22,028 nt of DNA from DAOMOD01 sp035444205 (GCA_035444205.1 DAOMOD010000050.1:1-22028), one strand, 5' to 3'; counted from the first letter of the stretch, positions 8,101 to 15,683 are shown. Numbers and translations are program-made. The notes: a model not told the origin generated them from the letters alone.

Positions 8101-10390
8101 GCCCGGACCGGCGTACCCGCTCGATGGCAGCGTACACCGCCTCCGGCGTGGCCGGACTTCCCAGGTTCACGCCCTCGCCTACGTCGGTACCGAAAGCGGC
8201 GACCGCCTCACGCAGCGCCTCGCGCACCGACAGCGCCAGCATCAGCGGCGGCTCACCGACCGCCTTGCTGCCGAAGATGACATCGGTGGTCGGCGCGACG
8301 GGTCGCTTGAAGATCGCCACGCGGAAATCCTCGGGCACTTCTCCCACGGTGGGGATCTTGTAGGTGCTGGGCGCGTCGGTGAGCAGGCGGCCATCGTCGC
8401 CGAAGCGCAGCTCCTCGCAGGTCAGCCAGCCCATACCCTGCACGAAACCGCCCTCGATCTGGCCGCGATCGATGGCCTCGATCAGCGAGTCGCCGACATC
8501 ATGCAGCAGATCGACGCGGCGCAGCGTGTACACGCCGCTGTGGCCGCACACCTCGACCTCGGCCACCGCCGCGCCGAAGGCGAAGTAGTAGAACGGATGA
8601 CCGCGCGCGGCGACCGGATCCCAGTGGATCACCGGCGTGCGGTAGTAGCCGGTGGCCGACAGGCTGACGCGGGCGCTGTAGGCGGCGCGGGTGACTTCCT
8701 CGAACCGCAGTCGACGCTGCGCATCGCCATGCAGGAACACCGCGTCGTCCGCGAAGATCACGTCCGCGTCGTCGCCATCCAGCAGCCCGGCCGCCACCGG
8801 ACGCAGGCGCGCAAGCAGTGTCTCGCAGGCCGCCTTCACCGCCTGCCCGTTGAGGTCGGAACCGCTGCTGGCGGCGGTGGCCGAGGTGTTGGGCACCTTG
8901 TCGGTGCTGGTCACCATGATCTGGATGCGCCACTTGCCGACGCCCAGCACGCGTGCCGCCACCTCGATCATCTTGCTGTGCAGGCCCTGGCCCATCTCGG
9001 TGCCGCCGTGGTTGAGCTGCACGCTGCCGTCGGCGTAGATGTGCACCAGGGCGCCGGCCTGGTTGTACTCGGTCTTGTTGAAGGAGATGCCGAACTTGAC
9101 CGGCGTGATGGCGAGGCCACGCTTGCGCTGCGCGTGCGCTGCGTTGAAGGCGGCAATGGCGGCGCGGCGCGTGTCGAACTGCGCCTCGGATTTCAACTGC
9201 TCCCACAAGGTCGGCAGGTAGTTGTCCACCACCGGCTGGCCGTAGTGCGTGCGGTTGCCGCCGTCGGGGCGGTAGAAGTTGCGTTCGCGCACGCGTTCCG
9301 GCGCCAGCCCGAGATGGCGGGCGATGCGGTCGATGATCTCCTCGCCGACCAGCATGCCCTGCGGTCCACCGAAGCCGCGGAAAGCGGTGTTGGACGGCAG
9401 GTGGGTCTTGCAGATCAGGCCGCTGACGCGGGTGTGCTCGCAGAAGTAGGCGTTGTCGACGTGCACCATCGCGCGCATCAGCACCGGCGGCGACAGGTCG
9501 CAGCTCCAGCCGCCGTCGGCGTACAGCGCGATGTCGCGCGCCAGCAGGTGGCCATCGTCGTCGAAGCCAATGTCGAAGCGGGCGAAAAAGGGATGGCGTT
9601 TGCCGGTGAGCTGCATGTCCATACCGCGCGGCAGCTTGATGCGCACCGGCCGGCGATTGCGCCACGCCGCCAGCGCGGCTGCCGCGGCGAAGGCATTGGC
9701 CTGGGTTTCCTTGCCGCCGAAGCCACCGCCCATGCGCAGGCAGCGGCACACCACGCGGTTCGATGCGATGCCGAGCACGTGGGCGACGATGGCCTGGGTT
9801 TCGCTGGGATGCTGGGTGGAGGCGGCCACCTGCACCAGACCTTCGGAATCGACCTCGGCCCAGCTCGCCTGGGTTTCCAGGTAGAAGTGGTCCTGCCCGC
9901 CGATATGCACTTCGCCCTGCAGGCGGTGCGGCGCCTGCGCCAGTGCGGAATCGACTTCGCCGCATTCGATTCGCGCCGGCGGCCGGTGGAAGGATACGGC
10001 GGCGATGGCATCGGCGATGGTCAACAGCGGCGCCAGCGGCTGGTACGCGACGTGCACCGCCTGCGCTGCAGCGCGCGCCTGGTCTTCGGATTCAGCCACG
10101 ATCCAGACCACCGCCTGGCCGTAGTGGCTCACCATATCGACCGGGAGCAGCGGTTCGTCGTGCAGGATAGGTCCGGTATTGTTGGTACCGGGAATCGTGT
10201 CCGGCGTGAGCACGTCGACCACACCGGGCATCGCGCGCGCGGCCTGCGCGTCGAGCGACAGGATGCGCGCGTGCGCGTGCGGCGCCTGCACCGGGTGGAG
10301 GTGGAGCTGGCCGGTGGGCGGGTGCTGTTCGTCGGTATAGATCGCGCGCCCGGTGACATGGCCGATGGCGGATTCGTGCGCGGCGCTCAT
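8093..10390 (-). CDS. xdhB: Xanthine dehydrogenase, molybdopterin-binding subunit XdhB
   Basis: This 765-residue subunit carries out hydroxylation of hypoxanthine to xanthine and of xanthine to urate at a molybdenum centre. Expected elements are all present: HVTGRAIYTDE at the N-terminus, GGQDHFYLETQ, RMGGGFGGKETQ with substrate-binding Glu228, TAFRGFGGPQGM with Arg338, and GSKAVGEPPLML with catalytic Glu713. These correspond to the active-site Glu232, Arg310 and Glu730 of the Rhodobacter enzyme. The start at ATG 10390 gives the usual short N-terminus. It is followed by overlapping xdhC. The upstream partner xdhA ends 385 bases away, an unusually large gap filled with repeats and an assembly gap. 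Confidence 0.96.
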   Translation of the reverse strand: MSAAHESAIGHVTGRAIYTDEQHPPTGQLHLHPVQAPHAHARILSLDAQAARAMPGVVDVLTPDTIPGTNNTGPILHDEPLLPVDMVSHYGQAVVWIVAESEDQARAAAQAVHVAYQPLAPLLTIADAIAAVSFHRPPARIECGEVDSALAQAPHRLQGEVHIGGQDHFYLETQASWAEVDSEGLVQVAASTQHPSETQAIVAHVLGIASNRVVCRCLRMGGGFGGKETQANAFAAAAALAAWRNRRPVRIKLPRGMDMQLTGKRHPFFARFDIGFDDDGHLLARDIALYADGGWSCDLSPPVLMRAMVHVDNAYFCEHTRVSGLICKTHLPSNTAFRGFGGPQGMLVGEEIIDRIARHLGLAPERVRERNFYRPDGGNRTHYGQPVVDNYLPTLWEQLKSEAQFDTRRAAIAAFNAAHAQRKRGLAITPVKFGISFNKTEYNQAGALVHIYADGSVQLNHGGTEMGQGLHSKMIEVAARVLGVGKWRIQIMVTSTDKVPNTSATAASSGSDLNGQAVKAACETLLARLRPVAAGLLDGDDADVIFADDAVFLHGDAQRRLRFEEVTRAAYSARVSLSATGYYRTPVIHWDPVAARGHPFYYFAFGAAVAEVEVCGHSGVYTLRRVDLLHDVGDSLIEAIDRGQIEGGFVQGMGWLTCEELRFGDDGRLLTDAPSTYKIPTVGEVPEDFRVAIFKRPVAPTTDVIFGSKAVGEPPLMLALSVREALREAVAAFGTDVGEGVNLGSPATPEAVYAAIERVRRSGHG

Positions 10391-10403
10391 GGGCTCGATG
10401 TCT

Positions 10404-10440
10404 TGTTTGTCTCCTTCCTCCGCTTGCGGGGGAAGGTCTC
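10404..10440. repeat. Inverted copy of the 51-bp-type palindrome
   Basis: On the minus strand this stretch reads as the CCTTCC...GGAAGG palindrome followed by AGACAA, matching the units at 7047-7180 but in the opposite orientation. It lies just upstream of the xdhB start and faces the 39-bp array across the N-run, so the gap sits inside an inverted repeat arrangement. Confidence 0.7.
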
Positions 10441-10464
10441 ACTCACTTGCCCCTTCCCCCGCTT

Positions 10465-10493
10465 NNNNNNNNNNNNNNNNNNNNNNNNNNNNN
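10465..10493. other. Assembly gap (29 N)
   Basis: A run of N between oppositely oriented palindromic repeats in the xdhA-xdhB gap. The true length is unknown, and more repeat units may be hidden here. Confidence 0.95.
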
Positions 10494-10526
10494 CGCTTCT
10501 GCGGCTTCGAGGTCCCCCCTCCCCAG

Positions 10527-10659
10527 CCCTCCCCCGCAAGCGGAGGAGGGAGTCAGAAGCAAGCGCCCTCCCCCGCAAGCGGAGGAGGGAGACAGAAGCA
10601 AGCGCCCTCCCCCGCAAGCGGAGGAGGGAGTCAGAAGCAAGCGCCCTCCCCTGCAAGTC
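10527..10659. repeat. Tandem array of 39-bp palindromic units
   Basis: CCCTCCCCCGCAAGCGG begins at 10527, 10566 and 10605, exactly 39 bases apart, and a fourth, diverging copy begins at 10644. Each unit contains an 11-bp stem with one C/A mismatch (CCCTCC...GGAGGG outside, CCGC...GCGG inside) and a linker of the form AGTCAGAAGCAAGCG or AGACAGAAGCAAGCG. There are no unique spacers, so this is not a CRISPR array. Confidence 0.88.
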
Positions 10660-10662
10660 CGT

Positions 10663-10751
10663 GTAGGTCGGGGTAAGCGCAGCGCACCCCGACGCTGTTC
10701 CGCTCGCTCGCGCGGCAATGTTGGGGTTCGCTGCGCTCACCGCCAACCTAC
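10663..10751. repeat. Long imperfect inverted repeat between xdhA and xdhB
   Basis: The left arm (10663-10693) begins GTAGGTCGGGGTAAGCGCAG. The right arm (10720-10751) is its imperfect reverse complement and ends CCAACCTAC. The 26-base loop is GC-rich. The arms could form a long hairpin in the xdhAB transcript. This resembles a dispersed repeat type I associate with Xanthomonadaceae genomes. Confidence 0.75.
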
Positions 10752-10775
10752 CCTGGGTGTCACCGAAGCGGGGGC

Positions 10776-12144
10776 TCATGGCTGAAGTCCCTCGACGAAC
10801 TTGACGAACAGGCTGCCGCACAGCGCGCGTCGGTAAGCGGCACTGGCGCGGTGGTCGCTTAATGGCTCGAACTCGGACTCCAGCATTCGCCGCGCCGTTT
10901 CCAGCGTCGCGGCATCCAGCGGACGCCCCAGCAGGAAGTCCTCGACCGCCACGGCGCGGAATCGCGGCGACGCCGCCGTAGGCCAGGCGCGCATGCGCCA
11001 CACGTCGCTCGGCGTCGAAGGCCAATGCAAGGCACGCCGCCACGATGCTGATGTCGTCGCTCTGGCGCTTGGCCACCTTGAGGCTGTCGCCGTGCAGGTC
11101 CCCGCGCCGCGGCAGTTCGACGGCAATCACCAGTTCGTCCTCGGCGCGTGCGCTCCTGCGATAGTCGATGAAGAAGTCCGCCGCCGCGACACGGCGCGTA
11201 GCGCCCGGTCCGCGCAGTTCGATTTCGGCGTCGAGCGCCAGCAGCACCGGCAGCAAGTCGCCGATCGGCGAGGCGGTGCCGAGGTTGCCTCCGAAGGTGG
11301 CACGGTTGCGCACCTGACGCGCGGCGAACCCGTGCAGCATCCGGTCCAGCATCGGGAACACGCCGCGCAGTTCGCGTTCGATGCGCGACAGGCTTGCGCC
11401 GCCGCCGATGCGCACCGTGCCGTCGCCCACCTCCAGCGCATGCAGTTCGCCGATGCGGTCAAGGGCGATGAAGGTCGGTGCCACGACCTTGCCTCGACCG
11501 AGATCGACGCCAAGATCGGTGGCGCCGGCCACCCAGGCGGCCTGCGGGTGGCGCTGTTTCAGGTCCAGCGCCTCTTCCACCGAGGCCGGGCTGAAAAACG
11601 ACCCGAGCGCGGCGGAGCCCAGCGTCACCTGCGCCCGTGCCGCAAGTTGGCCGAAGCGGTCCGTGCCGGGACCGGCGTCACGCAACTGCGCCATCGCCGT
11701 GCGGATCGGCCGGTAGCCGGTGCAGCGGCACAGGTTGCCTTCGATGCAGGCATCGCCCAGTTCGCCATTCTGTTGCGCCGCGAACAGGCTCATCACGAAG
11801 CCCGGCGTGCAGTAGCCGCATTGCGAGCCGGCGCAGTCCACCAGAGCCTGCTGCACGGGATGCAGGCTGTCGCCTTCTGCCAGGGCTTCCACGGTCAGCA
11901 CCTCGCGTCCGGGCAGGCAGCCCAGCGGCAGCAGGCAACTGTTCACCGCCCGCCAGCGCGCCTGACCGTCGCTGTCGGGCTCCAGAAGGGCCACCGTGCA
12001 GGCGCCGCAGTCGCCGTCGCCGCAGCCTTCCTTGGTGCCGTGCATGCCCTGCGCATTCAGCCAGCGCAGCAGGGACTGTGCCGGTCGACTGGCGTCCAGC
12101 GTCACGCGGCGGCCGTTCAGGGTGAAGGCGGGCGACTCGCTCAT
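10776..12144 (-). CDS. xdhA: Xanthine dehydrogenase, Fe-S/FAD subunit XdhA (frameshifted as given)
   Basis: This subunit passes electrons from the molybdenum centre through two 2Fe-2S clusters to FAD. Start ATG 12144 gives the normal N-terminus. The plant-type cluster ligands C41, C46, C49 and C70 (GCGDGDCGACT, then NSC) and the second cluster ligands C109, C112, C139 and C141 (QCGYCTPGF, CRCTGYRPI) are present. FAD-domain motifs AGATDLGVDL and ATFGGNLGTASPIGDLLP follow. Near 10952-10965, about residue 396, homology leaves the first frame after AYGGVAAIPR and continues in another as AVAVEDFLLGRPLD, ending at the TGA 10776-10778. The span of 1369 bases is one more than a multiple of three, so two bases are missing or one is extra at a GCGC-rich spot. 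It may be a sequencing error or a real inactivating change. Divergent from the adenine deaminase gene. Confidence 0.9.
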
Positions 12145-12254
12145 GGCGGAAGGTTAGCGCGATGCGCCGCGACTGGCGATCCAGCCCGGACCAACCCGCG
12201 CGCTTTCGCTCCGGTATCGGGCAAACTGTGCGCCGACACGTTTCCGGAGGCGCC
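12145..12254. promoter_or_regulatory. Divergent control region between xdhA and adenine deaminase
   Basis: These 110 bases separate two outward-facing purine-catabolic units and must hold both promoters or their control sites. I could not identify a convincing -35/-10 pair or an operator palindrome. A GGAGG ribosome-binding site at 12246-12250 serves the plus-strand gene. The regulatory role is inferred from layout only. Confidence 0.5.
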
Positions 12255-13283
12255 ATGAACCTGCCCATCGCCGACTTCGCCCGCGGCCTGCCCAAGGCCG
12301 AGCTGCACATGCATATCGAGGGTTCGCTGGAACCCGAGCTGATCTTCGCGATGGCCGAACGTAATGGCGTCACGCTGCCGTATGCGGACGTGGAGGCCCT
12401 GCGCGCGGCCTATGCCTTCACCGACCTGCAGAGCTTCCTCGACATCTACTACGCCGGCGCCAGCGTGCTGATCACCGAAGACGATTTCTTCGACATGGCC
12501 TGGGCCTACTTCCAGCGCGCCCACGCCGACAATGTGATCCACGCCGAGCTGTTCTTCGACCCGCAGACGCATACCGAACGCGGCGTGGACTTCGCCACCG
12601 TGCTCGGCGGCCTGAAGCGTGCGGCCGACCGTGCGCACACTGAACTCGGCCTGCGCGCCGAGTTGATCATGTGCTTCCTGCGTCACCTGAGCGAGGACGA
12701 CGCCTTCGCCACCCTGGAGCAGGCCAGGCCGCACCTCGGCGACTTCATCGGCGTGGGCCTCGATTCCAGCGAGGTCGGCCACCCGCCGGAGAAGTTCGCC
12801 CGCGTCTACGCCGAGTGCCGCCGTCTCGGCCTGCGCGCGGTCGCCCATGCCGGCGAAGAGGGGCCGCCGGAATACGTGTGGAGCGCGCTCGACGTGCTCA
12901 AGGTGGAGCGCATCGACCACGGCGTGCAGTCGCTGAAGGACCCACGCCTGGTCGAACGTCTGGTGGCCGAAGGCGTGCCGCTCACCGTGTGCCCGCTTTC
13001 CAACGTGAAGCTGTGCGTGTTCCCCGATCTGAAAGCGCACAACCTGGGGCAGATGCTCGATCTCGGCCTCAAGGCCACCATCAACTCCGACGATCCGGCC
13101 TACTTCGGCGGCTACGTCAACCAGAACTTCGTCGAGACCGCCGAGGCGCTGGCACTGGACGCATCCCGCCTGGTCACCCTGGCCAGGAACAGCATCGAGG
13201 CCGGCTTCACCAGCCCAGAGCAGCGGCGCGCGGACCTGGACCGGCTGCGGGAATACTGCGAGCGTGCTGGCGTCGCGGCCTGA
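12255..13283 (+). CDS. Adenine deaminase (adenosine deaminase superfamily)
   Basis: The enzyme hydrolyses adenine to hypoxanthine and ammonia, feeding xanthine dehydrogenase. The 342-residue protein starts at ATG 12255 after GGAGG. Zinc ligands are His18 and His20 (ELHMHIEGS), His198 in AHAGEEG with catalytic Glu201, and Asp279 in NSDDPAYF; a DHG motif lies between them. The segment GLDSSEVGHPPEKF and the CPLSNVKLCVF stretch are the pattern of bacterial and fungal adenine deaminases, whereas true adenosine deaminases usually have a GGDE-type sequence at the first position. It leads a plus-strand unit with hydroxyisourate hydrolase and PuuD, which fits a catabolic role. It is often auto-annotated as adenosine deaminase, the main alternative. 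Confidence 0.9.
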   Translation: MNLPIADFARGLPKAELHMHIEGSLEPELIFAMAERNGVTLPYADVEALRAAYAFTDLQSFLDIYYAGASVLITEDDFFDMAWAYFQRAHADNVIHAELFFDPQTHTERGVDFATVLGGLKRAADRAHTELGLRAELIMCFLRHLSEDDAFATLEQARPHLGDFIGVGLDSSEVGHPPEKFARVYAECRRLGLRAVAHAGEEGPPEYVWSALDVLKVERIDHGVQSLKDPRLVERLVAEGVPLTVCPLSNVKLCVFPDLKAHNLGQMLDLGLKATINSDDPAYFGGYVNQNFVETAEALALDASRLVTLARNSIEAGFTSPEQRRADLDRLREYCERAGVAA

Positions 13284-13294
13284 GGGAGGAAGTC

Positions 13295-13648
13295 ATGGGC
13301 AAGCTCACCACGCACGTACTCGACACTGCCACAGGTCGCCCCGCCGCCGGCGTTGCGATCAAGCTGTATCGCCTCGAAGGCGGCGAACGGATCGCGCAGG
13401 GCGCGTCCCATACCAACTCCGACGGTCGCTGCAATGCGCCTCTGCTCGAAGGCGAGGCCATGCAATCCGGCCAATACGAACTCGACTTTGCCGTGGGCGA
13501 CTACTTCTTCGCACAGGGCACCACACAGCCGGTGCCGCGTTTCCTCGACGTGGTCACCCTGCGCTTCGGCATCGCCGACCCCGCCATGGACTACCACGTG
13601 CCGCTGCTGGTTTCGCCATGGTCGTACAGCACCTATCGGGGGAGCTAG
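13295..13648 (+). CDS. hiuH: 5-Hydroxyisourate hydrolase (transthyretin-like)
   Basis: This 117-residue transthyretin-related enzyme converts 5-hydroxyisourate to OHCU. It has the conserved N-terminal LTTHVLDTATGRPAAGV with His7, Arg45 in SDGRC, His101 in YHVPLLVSPWSYSTY, and the diagnostic C-terminal YRGS tetrapeptide (114-117). Length is as expected for a homotetramer subunit without a signal peptide, so it is cytosolic. ATG 13295 is preceded by GGGAGGA. It starts 11 bases after the adenine deaminase stop and is probably co-transcribed with it. The next gene, puuD, makes its substrate. Confidence 0.97.
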   Translation: MGKLTTHVLDTATGRPAAGVAIKLYRLEGGERIAQGASHTNSDGRCNAPLLEGEAMQSGQYELDFAVGDYFFAQGTTQPVPRFLDVVTLRFGIADPAMDYHVPLLVSPWSYSTYRGS

Positions 13649-13778
13649 CCCTGCAGCCAAGCACGATGCCACATTCCGTTCGTGGTGAGGAGCTGTCAAA
13701 GCGTGCACGAAGTGCGCGAGCGAGACAGCGTCTCGAACCCCTTGCCGGATCCTCCCATGCCAGGTGGGCGACACGTTG

Positions 13779-14975
13779 ATGGAAGCCTTCCTCCTCGACA
13801 GCGCCACCCTGCTGCTGCGCTGGCTGCACGTGGTCGCCGCCATCGCCTGGATCGGCGAATCCTTCTACTTCGTCGCCCTCGATCGCGGCCTGCGCGCGCC
13901 GACCAGGCCCGGCGAGGGCTTGAGTGGCGAATCCTGGTCGGTGCATGGCGGCGGCTTCTACCTCAAGCAGAAGTTCATGCCGGCCCCGCCCGTGCTGCCG
14001 GAAGTCCTGCACTGGTCGAAGTGGAAGTCCTACACCACGTGGATCTCGGGCTTTGCCCTGCTGGCGGTGATTTACCTTGCTTCGCCGCGCATCTACCTGA
14101 TCGATCCTGCGGTCGCCGAGCTCAGCCAGCCACAGGCGATCATGCTGGTGCTGGCTTTCCTGGGCCTGGGCTGGCTGGTCTACGACGCGCTGTGCCGCGC
14201 GGTGGGGTTTCGCGAGCGGCTGCTTGGCGTACTGATGGCGCTGTTCGTGCTGGCGCTGTGCTACGCCGCCACCCACCTGTTCGCCGGGCGCGCCGCCTTC
14301 CTGCTGGTCGGCGCGGTGCTGGCCACCATCATGTCGGCCAACGTGCTGTTCGTGATCATTCCCGGGCAGAAGCGCATGGTGGCGGCACTGGCGCGCGGCG
14401 AGCCGGTCGACCCGCTGCCAGGCCTGCGCGGCAAGCAGCGCTCCGTGCACAACACCTATTTCACGCTGCCGGTGGTGTTCACCATGCTGAGCATCCACTT
14501 TCCGGCGGCGCATGCGCACCCGCAAAGCTGGCTGCTGCTGGCGCTGTTCATGGCCGCGGGCGCGCTGATCCGGCAGTTCTTCGTGCTCTGGCATGGCGGC
14601 GGCCGCGCCTGGTGGCTGCTCGGCGCCGGCGCAGCGCTGTTGCTGCTGGCCTTCGTCTGGCTGGCACCGCGACTGGCTCCGGCAGCTTCGTCGCCCGTAT
14701 CCTTCGAGCCCTGGGGCGAGCACCCGGACACCCACAGCGTTCTGCCGATCGTGCACCAGCACTGCGGCGTCTGCCACGGCGCGCAGCCGAGCCTGATGCC
14801 GACTCCACCTCAGGGTCTCCTGCTGGATACCGCAGAGCAGGTCGAGCTGCAGGCGGCGCGGGTGCACCAGCAGACCGTCGTCCTGCGCCTGATGCCGCCC
14901 GGCAATCTCACCGGCATGAACGAAGACGAACGCGCCGCCCTGGCGCGCTGGTTCGAGGCACGCGGTTCCGACTGA
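13779..14975 (+). CDS. puuD: Membrane urate hydroxylase PuuD with C-terminal cytochrome c domain
   Basis: PuuD oxidises urate to 5-hydroxyisourate and is thought to send electrons to the respiratory chain instead of oxygen. The 398-residue product has an N-terminal membrane domain (about eight hydrophobic segments) opening with LLLRWLHVVAAIAWIGESFYFV, a family signature. The KQKFMPAPP and HWSKWKSYTTWISGF blocks follow. The C-terminal domain has a heme c site C329-G-V-C332-H333 and a likely axial Met372 in RLMPPGNLTGM. I chose ATG 13779; a GTG at 13764 is in frame, but the later start matches the usual N-terminus and has AGGTGGG ten bases upstream. It replaces a soluble uricase in this cluster. 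Confidence 0.93.
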   Translation: MEAFLLDSATLLLRWLHVVAAIAWIGESFYFVALDRGLRAPTRPGEGLSGESWSVHGGGFYLKQKFMPAPPVLPEVLHWSKWKSYTTWISGFALLAVIYLASPRIYLIDPAVAELSQPQAIMLVLAFLGLGWLVYDALCRAVGFRERLLGVLMALFVLALCYAATHLFAGRAAFLLVGAVLATIMSANVLFVIIPGQKRMVAALARGEPVDPLPGLRGKQRSVHNTYFTLPVVFTMLSIHFPAAHAHPQSWLLLALFMAAGALIRQFFVLWHGGGRAWWLLGAGAALLLLAFVWLAPRLAPAASSPVSFEPWGEHPDTHSVLPIVHQHCGVCHGAQPSLMPTPPQGLLLDTAEQVELQAARVHQQTVVLRLMPPGNLTGMNEDERAALARWFEARGSD

Positions 14976-15025
14976 GGCGGACGCGCCCTGCCTCCTTGGC
15001 GACATGGATGAGCGTGCGAACGGTG

Positions 15026-15049
15026 GTCGCGCACATGGTGTGCTCCTAC
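15026..15049 (-). repeat. REP-like palindrome downstream of puuD
   Basis: On the minus strand this reads GTAGGAG, stem CACAC/GTGCG with one mismatch, CGAC, the same frame as the copies at 5.6 and 20.2 kb. A further GCGGGC/GCCCG hairpin lies at about 15077-15092. The remaining 14976-15263 gap holds the dispersed motif at 15167 and no supportable gene. Confidence 0.7.
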
Positions 15050-15166
15050 AGAACGCGGCGGTCGTAGGTGCGGGCGAAGCCCGGCGCAGACGCGAAGCGG
15101 CCGAACCCAGCTAGAGGGCAATATAGGCGCGGCGCAGGAGCGAGGGGACGGTCGCGACCAATGCCT

Positions 15167-15189
15167 GTCCTGTGCATTGTCGAAGGGCC
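15167..15189. repeat. Short dispersed repeat (FDxAQD-type), copy 2
   Basis: This shares the TGTCCTG...TGTCGAAGGGC pattern with 2649-2672 and on the minus strand encodes P-F-D-N-A-Q-D. It lies upstream of the cupredoxin gene. Confidence 0.5.
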
Positions 15190-15263
15190 GCCGCACGGGG
15201 AATCTCGAAGCCATCCGGGATAGAAGGCGTGTCGGTCCCAAACGTGGCACTATTGCCGAATTC

Positions 15264-15680
15264 ATGGAGATTCATTCGCCCGTGAGCACGCATACCCGAC
15301 GATGGTGGCTGGCACTGCCGATGCTGGGATGGGCTGCCGATGCCCCGGCAGAGCTCTTTGTGATCGAGACCGAGGGATTTGCATTCATCCCGAACGCGGT
15401 CGAGATCTTGGTCGGCGACACGGTACAATGGAATCTCGCTGTCGCGCATCACAACGTCGTGCAGACCACGGGCCCGGATACCTGCAACCGGATGTTTGAC
15501 GGATTCATGTCTGGCGCTACCGAATCCGATACCTCGCAACCGGTCTACAGCCGCGTATTCGACGCGTCCGGCACGTACTACTACAAGTGCAACACGCATT
15601 GTGCCAGCGGCATGAGGGGCCGTATTACAGTGGTGGCGCCCAGCGACATCTTCGCGGATGGTTTCGAGTCCGCCGACTGA
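15264..15680 (+). CDS. Small exported cupredoxin (plastocyanin-like) with IFADGFES tail
   Basis: This 138-residue protein starts at ATG 15264; an in-frame GTG at 15282 is a possible alternative. A short signal peptide (TRRWWLALPMLGWAADA) predicts export with cleavage near residue 27. The mature part has a type 1 copper site: His62 or His63 in VAHHNVVQ, then Cys109, His112 and Met117 in KCNTHCASGMRG, with plastocyanin spacing (C, +3 H, +8 M). Such proteins carry electrons or bind copper in the periplasm. Extra cysteines 74 and 113 could form a disulfide. The last residues, SDIFADGFESAD, form a tail I associate with surface or secreted proteins of Xanthomonadales relatives; its role is unknown. 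It ends 3 bases from the convergent desaturase gene. Confidence 0.82.
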   Translation: MEIHSPVSTHTRRWWLALPMLGWAADAPAELFVIETEGFAFIPNAVEILVGDTVQWNLAVAHHNVVQTTGPDTCNRMFDGFMSGATESDTSQPVYSRVFDASGTYYYKCNTHCASGMRGRITVVAPSDIFADGFESAD

Positions 15681-15683
15681 TAT

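Noticed and set aside
10527..10659. Possible CRISPR array
   Set aside because: The 39-bp units are contiguous and nearly identical with no unique spacers, and there are no cas genes in the window.
7499..10666. A 1055-codon plus-strand open frame, and similar long plus-strand frames at 3361-5520 and 5517-7001
   Set aside because: They are antisense to xdhB, xdhC, phoX and the permease, have no recognisable motifs and run through repeats and N bases.
10387..12144. A single 585-codon frame suggesting an XdhA with a long C-terminal extension
   Set aside because: After about residue 396 the frame is no longer XdhA-like and runs into repeats. The true C-terminus is in another frame, so this is a frameshift effect.
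12141..13040. A 299-codon minus-strand frame opposite adenine deaminase
   Set aside because: It is antisense to a gene with all its catalytic residues, and has no recognisable motif.
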